Positions 13,306-25,582 of a DNA stretch of 64,000 bases are shown one piece after another. Under the pieces are notes generated by a model. It searched no databases and was not told the origin of the DNA. It saw only the letters and a program-made list of their open reading frames with translations. Numbering within the stretch: the first letter of the stretch is position 1; the number at the start of each line of letters is the position of its first letter. The translations under genes were made by a program, and so were the position numbers. This stretch comes from Neelides folsomi. Its lineage: Eukaryota; Arthropoda; Collembola; Neelipleona; Neelidae. Where the stretch lies: NCBI GenBank assembly GCA_034687125.1, contig JAQGBZ010000259.1, positions 1 through 64,000 of the forward strand, in the 5' to 3' direction.

Positions 13306-13932
13306 CAGAGCTCTACATTAGGCAGCCTAATTCAGAAATTTCTTAGGCATTGTCTAATAATGCCTAATGCCTAATTTTTGCCTAAGAGGTAATATGAGAC
13401 TTTCAATGTATATTGAATGCTATATTAAATTCACCTTAGTTTACTGCCATTTAGTTAAATTATAAATTGAATAATATTTATTTATTAAGGTATTTAAAAT
13501 TTTAAATGTAATTATAACATTTTTACTATTGCCGTCTGATTAATTTTAGTTGTATTCTTATCCTTTATAAGAATGCGTAATTTAAAATAATAAATTACCT
13601 GTAGATAACAATTATATTTTGCATCAACGTCTCGCCGAGTAGTAACTACATGTCTTAATAAATCAAAGCGGCGTATTCACTCATTCAGGATAAAGATACA
13701 ATTTCAACTAATCAAATGGCAATCATGAAATTTAAATATAAATTAAACTTTAAACACCTTTAAACTTTAAATAATATTCAACTTAATTTCAAATATTCAC
13801 TAAACTAATACTCAGAAAGTTAATCATTTGAATTGATTCTCCTTGATACCTTTTCAAAGGTATTCATGAAATTGGCCATTCTAGAATTAGGCATTATGCA
13901 CGTCTAATTAGGCAATGCCTAAGAGAGCACTG
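13306..13932. mobile_element. Non-autonomous hAT-type transposon (MITE), 627 bp
   Basis: The element begins CAGAGCTCTACATTAGGCAG and ends GAGAGCACTG, so its ends are imperfect inverted repeats (CAGAGCTCT / CAGTGCTCT) followed by subterminal TTAGGCA/TGCCTAA words in both orientations. It is flanked by an exact 8-bp duplication GTAATATG at 13298-13305 and 13933-13940. An 8-bp duplication and CAGNG ends are the hAT superfamily hallmark. There is no coding capacity, so mobilisation would have needed a transposase from elsewhere. A second copy of its left end lies at 32858-32895. Confidence 0.85.
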
Positions 13933-15987
13933 GTAATATGGCACAGGTATAATTTTGAATATTGATGCTATGTGAATGTGTAAACAAGATTGTTTTAGAG
14001 AGGAAGTTGTTATTTAATCAGTTGAGTGGATTTTGATTTTGATGAAGTGAGTGAAGGAATCCACCAAGTGATAAAAAGACGAGTTTTGAATGTATGGGAA
14101 TTGGAAAGAAGTGAACTTCATGAGGAAAACTTTACGATTTTCATTTCCTTCTTATGAATACATTCCTGTGCTTCCTTTTTCACATTACATCTTTAATATT
14201 TAATACATTTACATTCACATAGAATACACATTAACGAATAGGTTTTTGGTTAATGCATTGATGAATAACATTAAGTTTTTGGTATGTTTTTCGAATTTTT
14301 ATCTTAATTTAATAAAAATCTTCGGTTTTGTCTTTTTCTTAGAACTTTAAGAAATATGTATTTACCTATTCATTATTTCATGACATTCTATCTGCTATGC
14401 TATTAGTATCCTGTACACTCTAGTTACCTACTTACATAAATTGATATGTTAAGGTATTGCATAGTATTTAGTATTTTATGATATTTATTTATTATGCTCT
14501 AAAGGTTATTTCCAGAATTACTTCCAGGTTCCGAGTAATTAGACAACTTCCTTGTTCTTGGCTGGAAAGAATGAGGAAGCCTGGAGAATTTCTAAACTTG
14601 TTATTCGTGGGATTTTCGGAAATGGAAAATCCTCTTTTTATTATCAAGAAACAAATTTTATCTTTCACTTCCCAATTTCTACATTCTACCATTTTCAAAA
14701 CGTATACTTATGTAGGAAATATCTGTACAATACAGTACTAGCATTGAGTATATATCTAGTACCTAGTATACAAAGCCAATGAACAGTCAAAAAGAGTTAA
14801 TGCCTATAATAATCAAATAATCATATTAAACTTGTTATAATTTTCATAAATATGTGAATGGGTAAGCGATATGCAGATTCTTGACCTGGCAATTAAAACC
14901 ATTAAGAGCATAAAGTTCATGGGAGTTTTCTTCGGCACTTCATTAATTTTTAAGATTACCCAGCCCTTAATGTTCATATTCCACATAGAATATACCTTAT
15001 GTATATGTATGAATAAATATAAGAATTCCCTCATATTTTTATAGCTTAATATCGTAAGTTTAGCATCTACCTACGTAAGAACCTTACCTCATTTGCAATT
15101 ATAGTGCGTTGGCCAAGTTTGGAATTAAAAGTTTACGGATTAATTCTTTCTTTATGGAAATACCAGGGGAAATCCCAAAGCCCAAATTCTCTTTTTAATC
15201 AACTTCCTTATTTTTATAATTTATTGTGCTTCATTTTAAATTCCAAGTATTTTAAAAGTTTACACTATTTGGTATTCTGGTTGTGCATCAAAATAAACCC
15301 GGCAATGTAAATATTTTATAATAAAATACATATTACATAATACATACCTACTTATACAGATACTCTGATACTCAGATACTCTGCATTAACAGTATTAACT
15401 ATTTTATAAGTATTCTGTACAAATTTTATGATATATCTACTTCAGTATCAGTATATCTAGTTCAGATATAGATTCATTCCTTCATAAAATAATAAAATAA
15501 AACGTAACATAATATACCTAATATAACACATTAATTTTATGATATAAGTCCGTATAAGTATAGTAGAGTACATAAATTATCCGATATCCTTATATTCATT
15601 AAATTAACTGTATGCATTTTCTTAGAAAAAAATTAATTTATGCAAATATGAATTATTGATAATGATTAAAATCATTATCATGCAATATAAAGCATGTAAA
15701 CTTATATTATAAAATTGTTTAATTGGAAGATGAATCTGAGATTGATGTTATGCGCACAATTAAAAATTAATGTTCCAAAACGCAAAAGAATGATGAATTA
15801 AAAATGTGACGCATTTTGTTATAAATATGATTGATAAGAACGGAACATGACGTTGCTCTTGTCTTGAATTATGCTTAAAGCGGTGTTTCCCATTTAATGC
15901 GTTTTTCCTCCTACCTCAAGACAGGATGAATTGGAGCTGTCGACTAAACTTCAATTCTTGCTCCAACTTATTAAATCTTATGCTCGT

Positions 15988-15995
15988 TATATAAA
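15988..15995 (+). promoter_or_regulatory. TATA box of the P450 gene
   Basis: TATATAAA, with a plausible TCATT initiator about 30 bp downstream near 16018. The start codon is at 16268, implying a 5' UTR of about 250 nt. Confidence 0.4.
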
Positions 15996-16267
15996 CCTTT
16001 CTCCACCAACTTTTTCCTCATTATACGCTCTTGACATTCAACAAAGAAGGAACAAGTTCACAAATCTTTAACCGATTGCATTTAAAGTGTATTTAACTAT
16101 TAAAATTAAGAACATCATCAGTTTTATAAAAAAATAGTTTTTATAAAAATAATTAGTTTTTTTAAAAAATTACAGTTACAGCTAATTAATAATTATAAAT
16201 CGTTAGTTTGTATTAGTAAAGTTTAATTGCAATAAATTAAAACTCGTTCAGTTTTTAAAAGTTCAAA

Positions 16268-18418
16268 ATGTTAATTTCGACATTTCTCCTCTTTGGTTTC
16301 TTATCATGTATATTGATATGGTATTGGAAACGGTTAGGAAAGAAATATTTACCAGGCCCAATTGCCTTCCCCATTATCGGCAGCGTCCCCCAATTCGTCA
16401 TGATGTCCCTCGGGAGAAGCATTTACCAAACACAAGAAGCCATGTGTAAAAAATACGGAGCTCTTTGTGGATTTTTTATCGGTTCAGAATATTTTGGTAA
16501 GTTTTATTAACCCATCTTAACTAATCCAACTTAAAGTTAGTTAATTACTTAATTATAGAGGCAAAATATAAGATTAAATATCATATTGATATAGGTATAC
16601 CAATACTAGAAACAATTTTAGGATTTTTTTATCATTCATTTTATATTTGTAGTATTTTCACAAGATCCAGTTCTGGGAAAGGAACTTTTAAACCATGATG
16701 GAATTTTAGCAAAATTCCCGCTTTCATCAGTGACCTATAAATTGTATGGACCTGGGAATTACGGAATTAGTCAAGCACACGGTCATGTTTGCAAAGAAAT
16801 GAGGAAATTTTCTGCAAGAGGTTTAAAGACAATGGGATTCGGACGCCAATCGGCAATGAACAGAATCCTCAGAGAATCTGCTGTAAAATATTTGAACAAG
16901 TTTGAAAATCAACGGGCTGAAAATAATGGAATTGTTCCAATGCACGAATCCTTTTTAATTTCAACTCTTGGGATTTTATGGACTTTGATGACAGCGAATG
17001 AATTCAGTTTGGAGAATAAACGTCTTTTGCATCTGGTCGACTCTGCCCGGGCGCTTTTAAAAGACAAATCCCTCACTTTCGATCCCGCCTTTGTTTTCCC
17101 GTTTTTGGCCGCATTCCCAAACATTTCAAAATTCAACGAAGCGAAAGCTTTTTGGACCGAAATTCGCGCTTATTTACAAGAGATTTTAGACGAGAGGAGG
17201 AAAAGCGAAGAATGGAAAAATAACCCTTTTAGTCTTATGGATTTATTTCTTGTTGAAATTGAAGAAAATTCTGATCCACTTTTTACCGGTAATTACACTA
17301 ATTTTAATTGTTTTAATAACTAAAGTTAGTTAATATAAAACCTCGTTTTTAAATGGAATTTAAATATAATGTGATTATAATTATTAAATTAATTATATTT
17401 TTATTAGATGCTCAATGTGTTCAAACATGCATGGATTTATTTCTTGCTGGACTTGACTCAATTGCCAATACATTAGAATGGGGAATTTTGTATTTGGTTG
17501 CCAATCCTGAAGTTTATCGAAAAGTTGTGGAGGAAATTGATCAAGTCATTGGACAAAATCCTCCTAAACTTGACGATCGATCAAAGTAATTAAAACTAAC
17601 TTAATAATTAATCAAAGCTTTAACTTTTTCTACAAAATGATCCGAATATTAAATTAAATATTAAATAAATATGTTAAATAGGCAAAAGTACATAAATATA
17701 TAATTTATTTATTTATTTACACAGAATGCCTTACACTGAAGCTACAATGCTTGAAATCATGAGAATTGAAAATGCCATAATTTATACAATGAGAGCTCCC
17801 CTTAAGGAAGTGAAATTCAGAGAATATACAATTCCTCAAGTAAGAACTTTTTAACAATTTATCAATATTGGTATTACACTTAAACATAGTCGATTTGTAA
17901 ATAATCTAATAGTCTCTTATTAAATTAATTTATATAAAAATATTTTGTCTACAGAATACTCACGTTGTAATCAAACTCGATTGCTTTCACAAAAGTAAAG
18001 CGATTTGGGGGGATCCTGAAGTATTCAGGCCGGAGAGATTTTTAAATGAAAACATGGAAATTGTCAATAGCGAAAAAGTCTTTACATTCGGATATGGTAA
18101 TTTAACATTTACAATAATTCATAATTTATAATTACGAATTATTGTATTATTCAATAGTTATTAATTCAGCTGGTTATAATAATTAATTTAATTTTAGTAT
18201 TAATTTTAACAAATATTTTATAAATAGGTAAACGAGCTTGTATTGGTGAAAATCCTTCCAAGATGACAACGTTCATTTTCTTAACTACACTTTTACAAGA
18301 ATACGATTTGAAATATTCTCCGAACAACGAAAAACCATCGTTAGAAGCAGATAGAGGAATTCTCATTTCAAATCCAAAACCTTATTTCATTCACGCGACC
18401 AAAAGAGAAATTAATTGA
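16268..18418 (+). CDS. Cytochrome P450 (CYP2-clan-like)
   Basis: Six exons in phase: 16268-16496, 16653-17288, 17408-17585, 17725-17839, 17955-18096 and 18228-18418, 496 residues. An N-terminal membrane anchor (about residues 3-22) is followed by a proline hinge (LPGPIAFPIIG). The ExxR helix is EIMR, the PERF motif is FRPERF, and the haem loop is FTFGYGKRACIG with its cysteine ligand. The I-helix reads AGLDSIANT: the usual acid is present but the conserved threonine is serine, and the following position is isoleucine. It is probably an ER-bound mono-oxygenase for xenobiotic or hormone metabolism; substrate unknown. The C-terminus is complete. Confidence 0.9.
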
Positions 18419-18967
18419 TTTATATAAAATAATCATTTTTATTAAAACTTCTATTTAAAATTCATATTAAAGTACTATAATTCATAATGTTACAATTTAC
18501 ACAACTTTCTCGTTAAAGACAATAACGATATATTTAAATATACAAGCTTATATATATAAGTTATAAGTAAAAATGCAATTCATCGATCCAAGTTCGTTGG
18601 ATAAAAATTAATTTATGTATAATATAGTATATAATATAAAATATTTAAAACTGATAATCGAATAAAAAATTATTTTTATAAAGTATAAAACCATTTTTAA
18701 TAAAAAGAAAATTCATCAAAATCAAAACTTGATTAAACTGGAATTCACGTTATTCCAAAATATAATTATAATTATATATATATATATAATATATATATAT
18801 ATGTAATACACTCAAATATGAGTAGCTAATTTATAGTATATACAATATTACTAGTAATTTATAATACCTATACGTTATATATATGTAATATCAATGAACC
18901 ATGATTGACATCTTTATGTTAATGAAAGTTTTAGCATTTTTCCGACTTAATGATAATATCACAATTG
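18419..18967. other. Convergent 3' spacer with (AT)n tract
   Basis: Spacer between the P450 and orphan-gene stops. It carries an AT-dinucleotide microsatellite at about 18773-18802 and otherwise only AT-rich sequence. Confidence 0.5.
18773..18802. repeat. (TA)n microsatellite
   Basis: Alternating TA with a single phase change near 18788. A simple repeat with no further signal. Confidence 0.8.
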
Positions 18968-19908
18968 TCATGGGTCATGGCTAGGATCCTCTTTATTGAT
19001 ATTCATAGCAAGGAAAGCAGAAGTGTTAACATCAGTAGAGCACATTTTCCCAGCGAAACATTTGCTGCTGAGGTTATTTATTCTTTGGTTTGGGTTTGGA
19101 TTTGGTTTAATTTGTCGAGAATTGTGAGGAATTGCCATCGAAGGCTTTGGATCCGCTAATTGTAAATGTCCTATGCGTAATGTTGAAGCCGAATTGGTGT
19201 TTCGAACTGGCTTTGCATTTGGTACCTTGAATGGCTTGAATGTCGATGTGGTTGGTTTAGTTTTGGGAGGTTCCACTATTTGCGCAAGAGAGTGGGCATT
19301 TTGGTCACTCGCAGATTTTCGCTTGCAATTAGAAGCACCAGGACGAGATGCTTCACCAAGCCTCCGTTTGGGGATGAGAGAAGGCAAATTCCGTTGGGTT
19401 TGAAGGTTATGATTTAGACGAAATTGAAACTGGCGACGATGCTCCCGGAATTTTACCATTTTCTCGTTAAACTGGGAATTAAGAGATCAATATTATTAAA
19501 TTGATGTCTTGAAAGTTATTCACTTAAATTGTGGAAAAGAAAAGTTATTTGTTGTTATTGGATTTTAATTTAAATTAAATGATTTATTTCTTACAACTTG
19601 AAGTGATAATTTTGTAATTTTGATGTGTGGCTGATTTGCAGCGTTGTCCTCTATTAATTACAAAATGATTATAAACTATTATAAACTATTACAAAATTGA
19701 CTCAAATTAATTGAGGAATTTAAAAAGTAATTTTTAATAATGGAGAATATTAAAGTAGCAAGTTAATCGTTTTACTTGAGGATTTGTTGGGGACGAGATC
19801 CAGATTTAACATAAAATTGATTTTAGCTAAATCAAATTTAGTTCCTTCGTATTTTGGAATTTCACTTTCGGAAAATTCGGATTCTACGTACACCAGTTCA
19901 GGCTCCAT
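18968..19908 (-). CDS. Orphan basic protein, three exons
   Basis: Exons 19908-19776, 19650-19595 and 19471-18968 join in phase (phase 1, then phase 0) with good GT/AG borders, giving 230 residues. No signal peptide or membrane span is seen. The first 45 residues are acidic (MEPELVYVESEFSESEIPKY); the rest is basic, proline/asparagine-rich and probably disordered, with LIPKRRLGEASRPG and a PNPNPNQ run. There is no recognisable domain. The basic tail and RKS/KRR clusters would suit a nuclear protein, but that is inference. It is convergent with the P450. Confidence 0.6.
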
Positions 19909-21450
19909 TCACTATTTATAATTAAATAACTGTAAATGAATAGAGTTGAAATAATTTTACCTGATATAAAAATATATCCACTTGTTAAATAATGATAAAA
20001 ATAATATTAAAAAGAAAAAAAGTCATTTGAGTAATTAATAAAAATAATTCTTTGAAATCTAAAATTTTATGAAATTGAACTTGAACTTTGTGACCCCCTC
20101 AAGGCCGTATGAAATGTGCAAGAGTTGATAGAAAGAAAGAATCATGAATGAATTTCTTTTCTTCTTCATAAATAATAAAAATAAGTTTTATCACATTTAC
20201 GATAAGATTATTAATTATTTCTTGGTGAACTTACGAAATATTTTTTCCAAGATCTTCCAAGATATGAACTTTTGACTCCGGAATATGATAAATGATTATT
20301 AATAGATAGTTAATTCTCTCAAAGGCACTCTGACCAAGTCTGACCTCCTCACGTCCTTAATATAAAACTCAATCGCTAGATAACAAACGGATATTTCTTT
20401 ATAATAATATTATTAAATTATTTAGTTAAATCGTAGAATGTTCTGTGTTAGGCTTTAACTTATGCTACATTTAATATGTATATTACATTTAAAAATTATA
20501 AAATTTGTTAAAAAACGTCTTCTATTTCTATACATGCATAATTATACTAGTACATGTAAGCCTATGTATACTGCCTATACATATAGTATAAATACCTAGG
20601 TACGTATAATGAGTAAGTCATGTTAGGAGCTCAGCCCTATATCGAATTATATCGTCTTCTAATTTTAAGTTTAGCATTTGGTAGCTCTTATTAAGAATTA
20701 ACATAGCTTGAGATAAAAGTTTGGATATGTAAGGTAAACCCCTAATTTGAGGTTGAAGCAAAGTTTGTAAAAATAAAATCGATGATTGAAAAGCTTTTAA
20801 GAAACAATTAATATCAAATGTTCAAACTTTAATAAAAATAATCTTGAATAAATATCCTTTTATATAATACCCTTATATAACATATATGCATTATTATTTA
20901 GAAGGTAAACACTATACTTTATGTTATTGGTTAAAAAATAAAGAAAAAAATATTTTCGACAAAATGGGCTCCTTTAATATTTAGACTTGTCAGGCTAACT
21001 TAAATTTTATACAATCTTAAAAATGTTCGTAACAAATAATTATTTAATATTGCATTATGAGGTAATCGCAAAATTTAAATTATGTAATTATTAACATTGG
21101 ATCATAAAGCAAGTTACATATGGCTGTAATAATATGTAATATATAAGTAAAGTTGCCGATATCTGAATTCACGGGAACGTTCCCATATACCAGCATTCGT
21201 TCCCTGCGTGGGAACCCGAGAATTTAGAATGTTCCCGGAAACTCTAATGGAAGCGTTCCCAACGAGTGGCATCCTTAAATAAATTAAATATAAGTATAGG
21301 TACTTATCATATCCTAATATTGCATATAATTATTATAAACACAGTATATGTATTAGTATTAACATGTAACATGTACTTATTCTTAGCCAAAGAACAATTT
21401 AATTACCAAAAAAATATTTGTCTTTTCAAAATTATACAAATATTTTATGA
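19909..21450. other. Intergenic region
   Basis: AT-rich with no supported gene except the GTTCCC-rich element at 21150-21265. The left part should contain the orphan gene's promoter. Confidence 0.45.
21150..21265. mobile_element. GTTCCC/GGGAAC-rich MITE remnant
   Basis: About 100 bp packed with the hexamer GTTCCC or its complement: a perfect 12-bp palindrome GGGAACGTTCCC (21173-21184), a hairpin GTTCCC-TGCGT-GGGAAC (21199-21215), and further copies at 21231 and 21255. The ends are loosely inverted (AGTTGCC... and ...GGCATCCT). This resembles the compact ends of hAT-type MITEs. No clear target duplication could be fixed, so the class is uncertain. Confidence 0.45.
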
Positions 21451-22747
21451 AATAATCTATTTTTATATATTAAAGCATTTCATTATTTTAAATATATTTT
21501 AAAACGACTAATATTCTTTTGTATTTTGCCATGTGATATAATAATACCAAATGATGAAACAAAACCGTTTTATTTAATTAAGACTAAATCAAAAGTTAAA
21601 ATTTTGGTCAATTTTTTAATAACTTTAGCTCTCTTGTTTCTTTTCCCTTGTATGACTGTACGTTTTATAATGGATCTCAAGTTTGATTTGTTCGATTTTA
21701 ATACCCAGCAAGTTGCATTATATATAATTTACATATCTGCTTCTTCATATATATTTTCATGTGTAATTTCTATCCAGATTTATTTATATGAATATATGTT
21801 TTATATCAATCATATTATGACTTTTGACCTCATGCTAAAAAGTAATTTTACACTATTTTACTAATTAAACTAATTATTAATTATAACTTTACTCGAGTGC
21901 TTACTTAATATATTTATATTTTAATACTTAATATTTATTTACTAAACTACATTTTTTTAAATTGACAGAAATATTTTTAACTAAAGAAGAAATAGACAAA
22001 AGATCAAAAGGTAAATTTTCATCCAAATTTGTTGTAACATTTGTTTTATTCGATATTTCTGCAATTATCCATTCGATTTCTTTGGCTCTTTTATTTTTCG
22101 ATGAAAGCGATCCATTTCGACGCTATCTCTACAACACTTTTAAATTTATTTTTTCCTTGGATTGGAAGTTTTTTGAATATTTGTTTTTTATAGCGTACAT
22201 ATTATTTCTAAGGTTGTGCTATAGCTATATATTAACTGCGATTTATCTCTATGCATTTTTCTTTGATTCAGTTGAATTTTGGTTTGATCATTTTACTTTG
22301 GAAAAATATCACGATTCAAAGGATTTAATTATACATGCGCAGAAAATGATCCAAATATTAAGCAACATCATGGACATCCTTGGAACTTCCGTTGTCCCAA
22401 TTGGTCTTTCATTTGTTTTGGTTACGGGAGTTTTGGCCAATTTTTGTTCATTGGAATTATTCGGAAAAGCGCCTTTTAAAATTTACATTGCATATCCAGT
22501 AGCTTCAAGTTTAGTAATTTTCTTGACCAGATTTTGGCTGGAAAGAGTTGGAAAATTAAATGTTGCTTCAAAAGCATTACTGGAGCATTTAAAAAATAAT
22601 AGTGATGAAGAATTGATAGCCACGATCAATTCAATTCGTCCTATAGCTATAAGATGCGGAGCGTTTTTTATCATTGATGAATATTTTTTTGTCTCGTTTT
22701 TATATTTGCTTGTTGACAATACCATTAATCTTTTAATTTCTTATTAA
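21451..22747 (+). CDS. Gustatory/odorant-receptor-like seven-TM protein, 5' end uncertain
   Basis: Two exons: an open region from 21451 to 21841 and 21969-22747, joined in phase 1, about 390 residues. The product is strongly hydrophobic with about seven predicted spans, in the 380-420 residue range of arthropod chemoreceptors. The last 30 residues (AIRCGAFFIIDEYF, then NTINLLI) parallel the end of the gene at 33784-35143. The 5' part reads FHYFKYILKRLIFFCILPCD, a typical receptor N-terminal region, but no in-frame ATG lies between the TGA at 21448 and it. Either a small upstream exon carries the start or the gene has lost it. No ligand can be inferred. Confidence 0.65.
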
Positions 22748-23451
22748 ACAAAATCCATACTTTATATGTTACCACTATTTGTGAATTAATTTAACTTCTT
22801 AATATCGGTAAATGTAATTACGTAATATTAATCGGTAAATTTTATTTTTCTAAAAATGTTAGTAGTGTTCATAATCATAAAAGAAATAATGCATATATAA
22901 AAATCCATTGAGCAATTGATTATGATATTTATTAGAACTTAGTAATTTTGAAATGTAATTTATACAAAATGTCATATGTATACTAATATTTGTTAGTATG
23001 TTCATCAATAGAAATTCTTGAATCGACATTGTCGAAATACAGTTATTTATAATGGTCATATTGCTACAAAAATTCAGTGTTTATAAAGAAAAGCCTTCGT
23101 CACACATCTTAATGCACATTTCATTTTTAGATGTTTCATTAGAAATGAGAACTATGAATATCAAACAATGTTAAGGTGAGGTTTGTATTATTCGATAAAA
23201 GATTTATTATAATTTAAACTCAATTACCTTATTTGGAAATTAAAGATGCTTTGTACGACTGATGCATATACTTTTTATGACCATATATGCTATGATGATA
23301 CCTCATATCAAAATATTATAGAGTATGTAATCAAGTATTCAATATGTATGCATTCTACCTCAAGGATTTCTTTTTGTTCAATAAAAATAATAAAGGCGTA
23401 AATAAAGTTGCATTGAAATTGAATGTAGCATTTTGTCAATTATTTATTCGC
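22748..23451. other. Spacer between receptor and BTB gene
   Basis: About 700 bp of AT-rich sequence, convergent between the two genes. Nothing coding is supported. Confidence 0.45.
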
Positions 23452-24153
23452 TTAACACGAGAGGAAATATTTAATAACACTTTTAACGCAATTTTCAAAT
23501 TTTCCTGTATAAATCAACAGAAGAAATTCTTCAACTGTCGAAGGCTCAGTTTCGTTCAGTGTAATGACATTTTCCTTTGATTCTTTCATTTGCACAGAAA
23601 ACATTTTCTCGAACACAGGACTCACACCTTTATAAAAATTGAAAAAAAATTGAATCGATATATGTATTTAATTGTATTCTAGAGTACATTCAAATTCAAG
23701 TGAACTTGATTAATTTAATTGAGAAATTAATTTATAGAGCAATATATCTTTATAAAATAATTACTTGAAAGAATGAATTTATGGGCATAAAAGACCGACT
23801 CCTCGAAATCATCCTCGTCAGACATTATTAAGTTCACTGGTGGGAGGCATGAATTTGCATTAGGGTCATATGGCGGATTCCAATTGAATTCAAATATCTC
23901 AGTAGCTACAACCTAAAGCAAACAGATTTAAATTAAAAAATTAGGAAGTCGATTTCTATTTCATTTTCTTAAAATTTTCTCAGCGAACGGCTTAGTTTTA
24001 CTCATTTATTAAAATTTAGAATTACCAAAAATCAAAATATTAATTTGTAACTTATTTAACCTTCCCGACGAATTTACAAATGTGTATATGAAATATATTT
24101 TATAAACTGTATAAAAAATTCCTTACACGATGAGGACGTCCATTAACTTCCAT
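23452..24153 (-). CDS. Short BTB/POZ-domain protein, possibly truncated
   Basis: Three exons, 24153-24127, 23912-23765 and 23627-23452, join in phase to give 116 residues. The middle reads FYAHKFILSSVSPVFEKMFS and then the NVITLNETEPSTVEEFLLLIYTG block. This is the BTB core: the HK-L-SPVF helix, then the strand and helix ending in the Y-TG motif. BTB domains mediate dimerisation and Cullin-3 binding. The frame stops right after YTGKFENC, so the last third of the BTB fold and any partner domain are missing. It may be a truncated relic, or a later exon joined from a donor I did not find. Confidence 0.55.
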
Positions 24154-25582
24154 TATTAATTGTTTAAAAGTCTGGTATTTGTGATAAATAAGGCGTAATT
24201 TAAACAATATAAAAAGAATCAGGTGCCTCTTTTTAATATGAAAAGACTTTTTTAACTTTTGATGACCTCAGAGTTGAAATCTTGATCCGTTATAAATTAT
24301 AATAAATTAGAAATTAGCAACAAATTGGGTGAGCAAAGTGAAGTAAAATCATGAAATACGACTGGAAAAAATTCGAATAGCAAATGCTACTCTAAATTAC
24401 GTTTTAAGAAAAGCTCATTGTGCGGTCCAAGCAAGCTTACCCCAAAGAACAAAATCGTTTTATAAACCTCGTACTACGAAAGCGGGGAGGGAGTACTTTG
24501 GTATAAAACAAATGATATTCTTCAGCCGCGCAATGCCGCGCTGGGCTAGCCGTTTTCCTTCCAAATCATCAATATTATTTATACTATTTTTAATACGTTT
24601 AAAATGCATATAAAAATATTTCGACATTTCAACCAAGCTTCATTACCGTTTTCTTTAACTCCAAAATAAACTTCCTTAAAAGGCCATATTTGTAGGTTAA
24701 TTGTTTTATGAGTGAGTTGAAGTCTTATTAGTATCTCTACATATGTGTCGGTGTCTTACGATTAAAAGACATAAATGTGTCGTGTGTATTAAATAAAAAA
24801 GGAGCCGAGATCGTTAATGGTTGGAATGTTGGAATAAATTAAAGGAGAAAACATTTGAGTATTTGTAAAGTCATAAATCATATTAATGTTAGGAAGTATC
24901 TTAATGGGGTCGAAAGAACAAGACAGGTAAAAACGAGAGAATGAGCTTGTAAATTAAATGAGATGACAATTAATATAAGTCTGAAGATAAAAAATTAACA
25001 TGCTTTCGTTACGCATCTTAATGACTTCTGAGAATTGAAGAATAGAAAAATGATTGTACATGTTTAATAGTACATAGAATGCTCCAATTGGCAACGATAA
25101 CGATGACACCGACAAATAGCTACCAATGAGCGATACTTGATTTACATAATCAGGTAAGATAAATTTGTAGATATTTCTATGCATTCTATGTGTCTACATT
25201 TGTATGAATTAACATCATAAAATTACAAACACGGTCGGATTTTTATGGACATTGATGTTCTCCATAGGAGACGCATCTTTTCTTTATTTGGTTGAATTAT
25301 ATTAAATAAAGTTGGAAAAAATCATATTTTTATCCTTTCTTTCCTTCTTTTCTCTTTTCCTTCATTTCCTCCTTCCTTTTATATAATATGGAGATTTACA
25401 GAAATCAACTTCCTATTTTCCACCTATATAAAGGAAAATTTAGATCGGCAAAAGTCAATCGGCTTATGCGCTTTGATAAAAACATTACACTTTTCTTCAA
25501 TTATAAACTTACTATAAAAATAAAATATAAAATTTCCTTTATAGTGAAAATTTTTGGAAAATAAAATATCAAAATAAATAAA
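24154..25582. other. Intergenic region with a GC-richer patch
   Basis: No gene supported. Bases 24410-24560 are markedly less AT-rich and hold CCGCGCAATGCCGCGC (two GCCGCGC-like units). The right end contains the promoter of the next gene. Confidence 0.4.
25425..25460 (+). promoter_or_regulatory. TATA box and initiator of the depolymerase-like gene
   Basis: TATATAAAG at 25425-25433 and a TCAATC initiator-like site whose A is at 25457, 32 bp downstream. That is the spacing expected of an arthropod core promoter. The ATG is at 25583. Confidence 0.5.

Larger units (their letters stand above)
12839..16267. other. 3.4-kb gene-free interval
   Basis: Very AT-rich, with many short near-repeats (TATAC/TACATA words, a GATACTCTGATACTCAGATAC run near 15360). 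It contains the hAT-type MITE listed separately and the P450 promoter at its right end. Open frames at 14478-15310 are short, AT-coded and unmatched. Confidence 0.5.

Noticed and set aside
24410-24560. GC-richer patch with CCGCGC repeats as a tRNA or small RNA gene
   Set aside because: No cloverleaf, A/B boxes or stable stem could be drawn by hand.
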